From an uncultured Chitinophagaceae bacterium (GTDB taxonomy: Bacteria; Bacteroidota; Bacteroidia; Chitinophagales; Chitinophagaceae): a stretch of 35,253 nt of DNA. The notes below the pieces were generated by a model. The model did no database searches and was not told where the DNA came from. It was given only the letters and a program-made list of their open reading frames with translations. The translations under genes were made by a program, and so were the position numbers. The stretch spans positions 1 to 35,253 of the forward strand of contig CALESY010000164.1 of assembly GCA_937919945.1 (NCBI GenBank). Reading direction: 5' to 3'. This document shows, one piece after another, positions 32,544 to 35,253 of this stretch. Each line of letters opens with the position of its first letter. Positions within the stretch are counted from its first letter, which is position 1.

Positions 32544-33329
32544 TTAAAGCCCGAGGTGGCAAATAGTTTTGCGGTCTCGGGTGCTGTATTTGTAAAAACG
32601 GAAGTCTAAGCCAATAGTAAGGCGATGGAATGCATCAGGTTTGTTTGAAAATACTGCTACACTAAAACCATCAAGGTTGTCGTTGAATATAGCATGGTAA
32701 CAATATTCTACATACATACGTGCCTGATTACCTAAAGTAATATGAGCGCCGATACCAATGGGGGCTACCAGCATGCCCGATTTGTAAACAGTATTAGCTT
32801 CTTTATAATAATTTTCCCACGCTATGTCTCCTGCAAAATATACAGAATCTATGCCTTGTAAATCTCGTGTTACATTATTTTGCAAGTAGCCTATACCTGC
32901 AAAAAAGTAGGGAGAAATGGGTTTGTATTTTTTTACCTTATAGTTACGCGTGTATCTGTCATCTTCATTATACTCCCAGCTATTTCCGGCAAATTCCCAC
33001 TGCAGTATTGCAGATACTTCATGAACCGTACTTGTGAAGCTGAAACTTCTGCGTCTTCGCCATCCTTCGTGGCGCTCATCATCACCATTGAGTGAGCCTG
33101 TTACATAGTTTCCTCGTAATGCCAGTTTTTCATTCAGTGGAATACGGGATGAAATCTGTAGTCCTATGTTGGCATTACCTACATCGCCATATATTGAAGG
33201 CGTAAGGTCGCCTAAGTAAACCATGCCGGATAGCCCTGCGGAAAAATTAACACTACTGTATTCATTGCGTTGAGCAACGATATCAGTGCAAAACAAAAAA
33301 CAGATTATCAATAATAGATTTCGAGCCAA
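32544..33329 (-). CDS. DUF6089-type outer-membrane beta-barrel protein
   Basis: This protein begins at a TTG and would be 261 aa. MARNLLLIICFLFCTDIVAQ is a clean signal peptide; mature strands include YSSVNFSAGLSGMVYLGDLTPSIYG, LALRGNYVTGSLNGDD, ISPYFFAGIGYLQNN, APIGIGAHITLGNQARMYVEYCYH and FHRLTIGLDFRFYKY. These match the DUF6089 barrel common in Bacteroidota, of unknown role. The frame is open to another TTG at 33362, but a -33/-7 pair (CAAA at 33377-33380, TAAAGATA at 33350-33357, forward sense) lies across that site, so the later TTG is preferred. No ATG exists in this frame near the start. Confidence 0.75.
   Translation of the reverse strand: MARNLLLIICFLFCTDIVAQRNEYSSVNFSAGLSGMVYLGDLTPSIYGDVGNANIGLQISSRIPLNEKLALRGNYVTGSLNGDDERHEGWRRRRSFSFTSTVHEVSAILQWEFAGNSWEYNEDDRYTRNYKVKKYKPISPYFFAGIGYLQNNVTRDLQGIDSVYFAGDIAWENYYKEANTVYKSGMLVAPIGIGAHITLGNQARMYVEYCYHAIFNDNLDGFSVAVFSNKPDAFHRLTIGLDFRFYKYSTRDRKTICHLGL
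32550..32581 (+). terminator. Possible terminator overlapping the 3' end of the convergent barrel gene
   Basis: The outer stem CCCGAG/CTCGGG and inner stem GCAAA/TTTGC form an interrupted hairpin about 15 bases after the DUF4249 stop. It lies inside the last codons of the convergent DUF6089-type gene, so the pairing may reflect codon constraints. The following TGCTGTATTTG is only weakly T-rich. Confidence 0.3.
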
Positions 33330-33349
33330 GTCGACAATTATTTGTCGTG

Positions 33350-33380
33350 TAAAGATAAACAAGCAAACCTGCTATGCAAA
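33350..33380 (-). promoter_or_regulatory. Putative promoter of the DUF6089-type gene
   Basis: On the minus strand, TTTG (33380-33377), a 19-base spacer and TATCTTTA (33357-33350) match the Bacteroidota consensus with one mismatch in the -7 box (A instead of the final G). The element is embedded in the terminator hairpin of the upstream amidohydrolase gene. It sits 20 bases before the TTG at 33329. Confidence 0.45.
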
Positions 33381-33408
33381 TAGCTTGCAAGTAGGTTTGC
33401 TTGTTTAT
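33355..33408 (-). terminator. Large hairpin after the amidohydrolase gene
   Basis: Perfect 16-base arms (33355-33370 and 33393-33408) enclose a 22-base loop, inside which GCTAT-GCAA-ATAGC forms a second small hairpin. It begins one base after the amidohydrolase stop codon. The arm distal to the stop is AT-rich and contains part of the next gene's promoter; a U tract after the hairpin is short, so it may act mainly as a 3' end-stabilising structure. Confidence 0.55.
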
Positions 33409-33409
33409 A

Positions 33410-35253
33410 TTAGTCTTCCAGATGCTGCTCTGTTTCGTACCATGGAAAAGAACCTGCGTTCTTACCTGTTTGCCAGTAGAATGGACTATATTGCTTATTA
33501 TAGTTGCCAATCTCGTGCATTGTTTCAGCATCATACAACCTGCCGTTAACCATAGTGTATCGGATGCTTTCCGTGTTATAAATATTATCAAGCGGGTTTT
33601 TGTCAAGCACCAATAAGTCGGCAAGTTTACCTGCTTTCAGCGAGCCTATGTATTTATCAAAACCTAAGCTGATAGCAGGGTTGATGGTGGCAGTACGTAA
33701 AGCTTCCATAGGAGTCATGCCACCTTGTGCCATCATCCATGTTTCCCAATGGGCACCAATGCCCTGTATCTGCCCGTGTGCACCCATGTTTACCAATACA
33801 CCTGCATCGCTGAGTTTCTTCAGGCTTTTTGATACCAATATATGTCCGTTTTCATATTCTTCTTCAGGCGCCATAGTACGGTGTCTGCTGCGTGTGTCAA
33901 TTATGGGGCGTGGTGTAAAGCGGAGTAACCTTTCTTTTTCCCACACGTTGGTATGCTGATACCAGTAGTACTCTCCGGAAAGGCCTCCATAACATACTAT
34001 GAGCGTAGGGGTATTAGCTGTGCCTGCATGCTTCCACAATTGTATTACATCATCATACAGCGGGGCTATGGGTATGTTATGTTCTATGGTAGTATGACCG
34101 TCCAGTATCATGCTGATGTTGTGGTAGAAGAAAGAGCCACCTTCGGGCACTACTTCCATATTCAGCTCGCGCGCGGCTTCTATTACCATCTGTCGTTGCT
34201 CACGGCGCGGTTGGTTGTAACTCTTTACACTAAATGCACCGAAAGCTTTGGTACGCAACAAGGCACTCTTAGCATCTTCGTACGAATTGATGATGGCTTT
34301 GAAATCGCCATCAGCACCATAGAGTATAGTGCCTGTTGAAAATACGCGTGGACCAACCATCTTGCCAGCTTTCACCAATTCGCTCTGCGCAAATACAAAC
34401 TCGCTATTGGCAGATGGGTCGTGCATGGTGGTAACGCCATATGCAAGGTTGGCATAGTACGCCCAATGCTTTTCAGGTATGATGCCTGTGTTGAAATGAT
34501 TGGCATGCGCGTGGGCGTCTATCATCCCCGGCATGATGGTTTTGCCCTTGCAGTCTATTCGTTTGGCATTGGCAGGTATTGAAACTTGCGCAGTATTGCC
34601 AACTGCTTTGATAATGTTGCCCTCTACTACGATTGTACCGTTTTCTATCACTTCATTATTCTCCATCGTTATGATACGCGCATTGGTGAATGCCAGTATG
34701 CCCTTTGGCTTATCTGTTTTCGCAACAAGGTTGATGGCAATACCTTGCGATGGTATATTGAAAGTAGAGTCGGGCTTGCCACCTACAAACAGAAAGAGGT
34801 CTTTCAACTGAATGGTATAGTATTGATCGTCCAGCGTATAATGCAGTTTGCTGCCATCACCACTCCAGTGCAGGTTGTAGCCGGCGTGTTTCGATACGCG
34901 GCGAACAGGGAAGTCTGCAGAATCGCTGCCAATGGTAATGGTGCGGCCCGTATGTGGCAATGCTGCAATATATACATGATGCAGGTTGGTATATGCCACC
35001 CACTCACCATCGGGCGATACGGTGAATTGTTTGCCGTAAGTGCTTTTGAAAATGGCCTGCACATCATTTCCATCTATACCGCACTGGTTAAAAGTTTTCT
35101 CTAACCCACCACCTGCTTGGTAGTATATGCGTTTGCCATCGTTGCTGAATGTAGGTGCTTCGCCTTTGTCTGTAATAAAGCGTTCTTTACCACCATTGGC
35201 TGGCATCATATATATGCCTGGCTTGGCTGTGTATGCAGGGCCGAGTGTATTAC
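33410..35253 (-). CDS. Amidohydrolase with N-terminal TolB-like propeller, partial
   Basis: The reading frame is open to the window end, so the 5' part is missing; about 614 codons are visible. The visible N-terminal part has PD40/WD40-like propeller blades (APTFSNDGKRIYYQAGG, TVSPDGEWVAYTNLHHVYIA, NLHWSGDGSKLHYTLDDQYY). The amidohydrolase domain follows: FTNARIITMENNEVIENGTIVVEGNIIKAVG, KTIMPGMIDAHAHANHFN (HAH metal site about 233-235 from the first visible Met), GHTTIEHNIP, VNMGAHGQIQGIGAHWE and NPAISLGFDKYIGSLKAGKLADLLVLDKNPL. Such proteins are often periplasmic; substrate (cyclic amides, dipeptides, other) is unknown. Ends in a large hairpin. Confidence 0.88.
   Translation of the reverse strand, partial: NTLGPAYTAKPGIYMMPANGGKERFITDKGEAPTFSNDGKRIYYQAGGGLEKTFNQCGIDGNDVQAIFKSTYGKQFTVSPDGEWVAYTNLHHVYIAALPHTGRTITIGSDSADFPVRRVSKHAGYNLHWSGDGSKLHYTLDDQYYTIQLKDLFLFVGGKPDSTFNIPSQGIAINLVAKTDKPKGILAFTNARIITMENNEVIENGTIVVEGNIIKAVGNTAQVSIPANAKRIDCKGKTIMPGMIDAHAHANHFNTGIIPEKHWAYYANLAYGVTTMHDPSANSEFVFAQSELVKAGKMVGPRVFSTGTILYGADGDFKAIINSYEDAKSALLRTKAFGAFSVKSYNQPRREQRQMVIEAARELNMEVVPEGGSFFYHNISMILDGHTTIEHNIPIAPLYDDVIQLWKHAGTANTPTLIVCYGGLSGEYYWYQHTNVWEKERLLRFTPRPIIDTRSRHRTMAPEEEYENGHILVSKSLKKLSDAGVLVNMGAHGQIQGIGAHWETWMMAQGGMTPMEALRTATINPAISLGFDKYIGSLKAGKLADLLVLDKNPLDNIYNTESIRYTMVNGRLYDAETMHEIGNYNKQYSPFYWQTGKNAGSFPWYETEQHLED

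Noticed and set aside
1..35253. CRISPR arrays, toxin-antitoxin pairs, defence islands or biosynthetic clusters
   Set aside because: I looked for regularly spaced repeats, cas-like genes and defence-type ATPases or nucleases and found none; the gene content is mainly housekeeping, envelope and uptake functions.

Overview
The window is a stretch of chromosome from a member of the Bacteroidota, most likely of the Chitinophaga-like lineage. The evidence is a type IX secretion (type A) C-terminal sorting domain, Bacteroidota-type outer-membrane receptors with carboxypeptidase-like N-terminal domains, an ECF sigma/FecR pair, two DUF4249 lipoproteins, DUF5683- and DUF6089-type proteins and a batD-batE pair. 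Gene starts mostly lack Shine-Dalgarno sequences, and several are preceded by the Bacteroidota -7 box TAnnTTTG. I cannot name the species. No insertion sequence, prophage or CRISPR array is visible, and only one tRNA gene was found.

Layout. 1-3.1 kb: an AT-rich accessory stretch with a pair of short palindromes, a rhomboid protease and three small genes (YjbR/MmcQ-like, an unknown membrane-anchored protein, a LURP-one/scramblase-like protein). 3.2-10.3 kb, minus strand: topoisomerase IV/gyrase B-type subunit, tRNA-Ser(GGA), then the gene set batD-batE-polysaccharide deacetylase-tatD, and an SDR oxidoreductase. 10.3-12.5 kb, plus strand: a Dph6-like ATP pyrophosphatase, a DUF5683 protein and protein-isoaspartate methyltransferase. 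12.5-16.4 kb, minus strand: a tightly packed operon ribD-EamA transporter-yigZ-queG, ending in a STAS-like gene broken by a frameshift in a run of nine A's. prmC is divergent from it. 17.4-19.6 kb: a PhaE-like, Asn/Met-rich protein and a divergent PhaJ-like (R)-enoyl-CoA hydratase, both suggesting polyhydroxyalkanoate metabolism, with no PhaC synthase in the window. 19.7-23.9 kb: fumC, a divergent di-heme cytochrome c peroxidase, a T9SS cargo protein and a small outer-membrane barrel.

24-32.5 kb is the most striking block: ECF sigma factor, FecR anti-sigma factor, then two successive (TonB-dependent receptor + DUF4249 lipoprotein) pairs. Only the first receptor carries the signalling (STN) domain. 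The arrangement looks like a self-regulated outer-membrane uptake system in which a DUF4249 lipoprotein takes the place of SusD; its substrate is unknown. A DUF6089 barrel gene and the C-terminal part of a TolB-propeller/amidohydrolase protein, cut by the window end, close the region.

The points most worth a second look are the tandem receptor/DUF4249 locus, the PhaE-like protein with its prion-like composition, the frameshifted STAS gene (which needs two reading frames to be seen), the batDE pair separated from batABC, and several promoter/terminator overlaps that also decide start codons.
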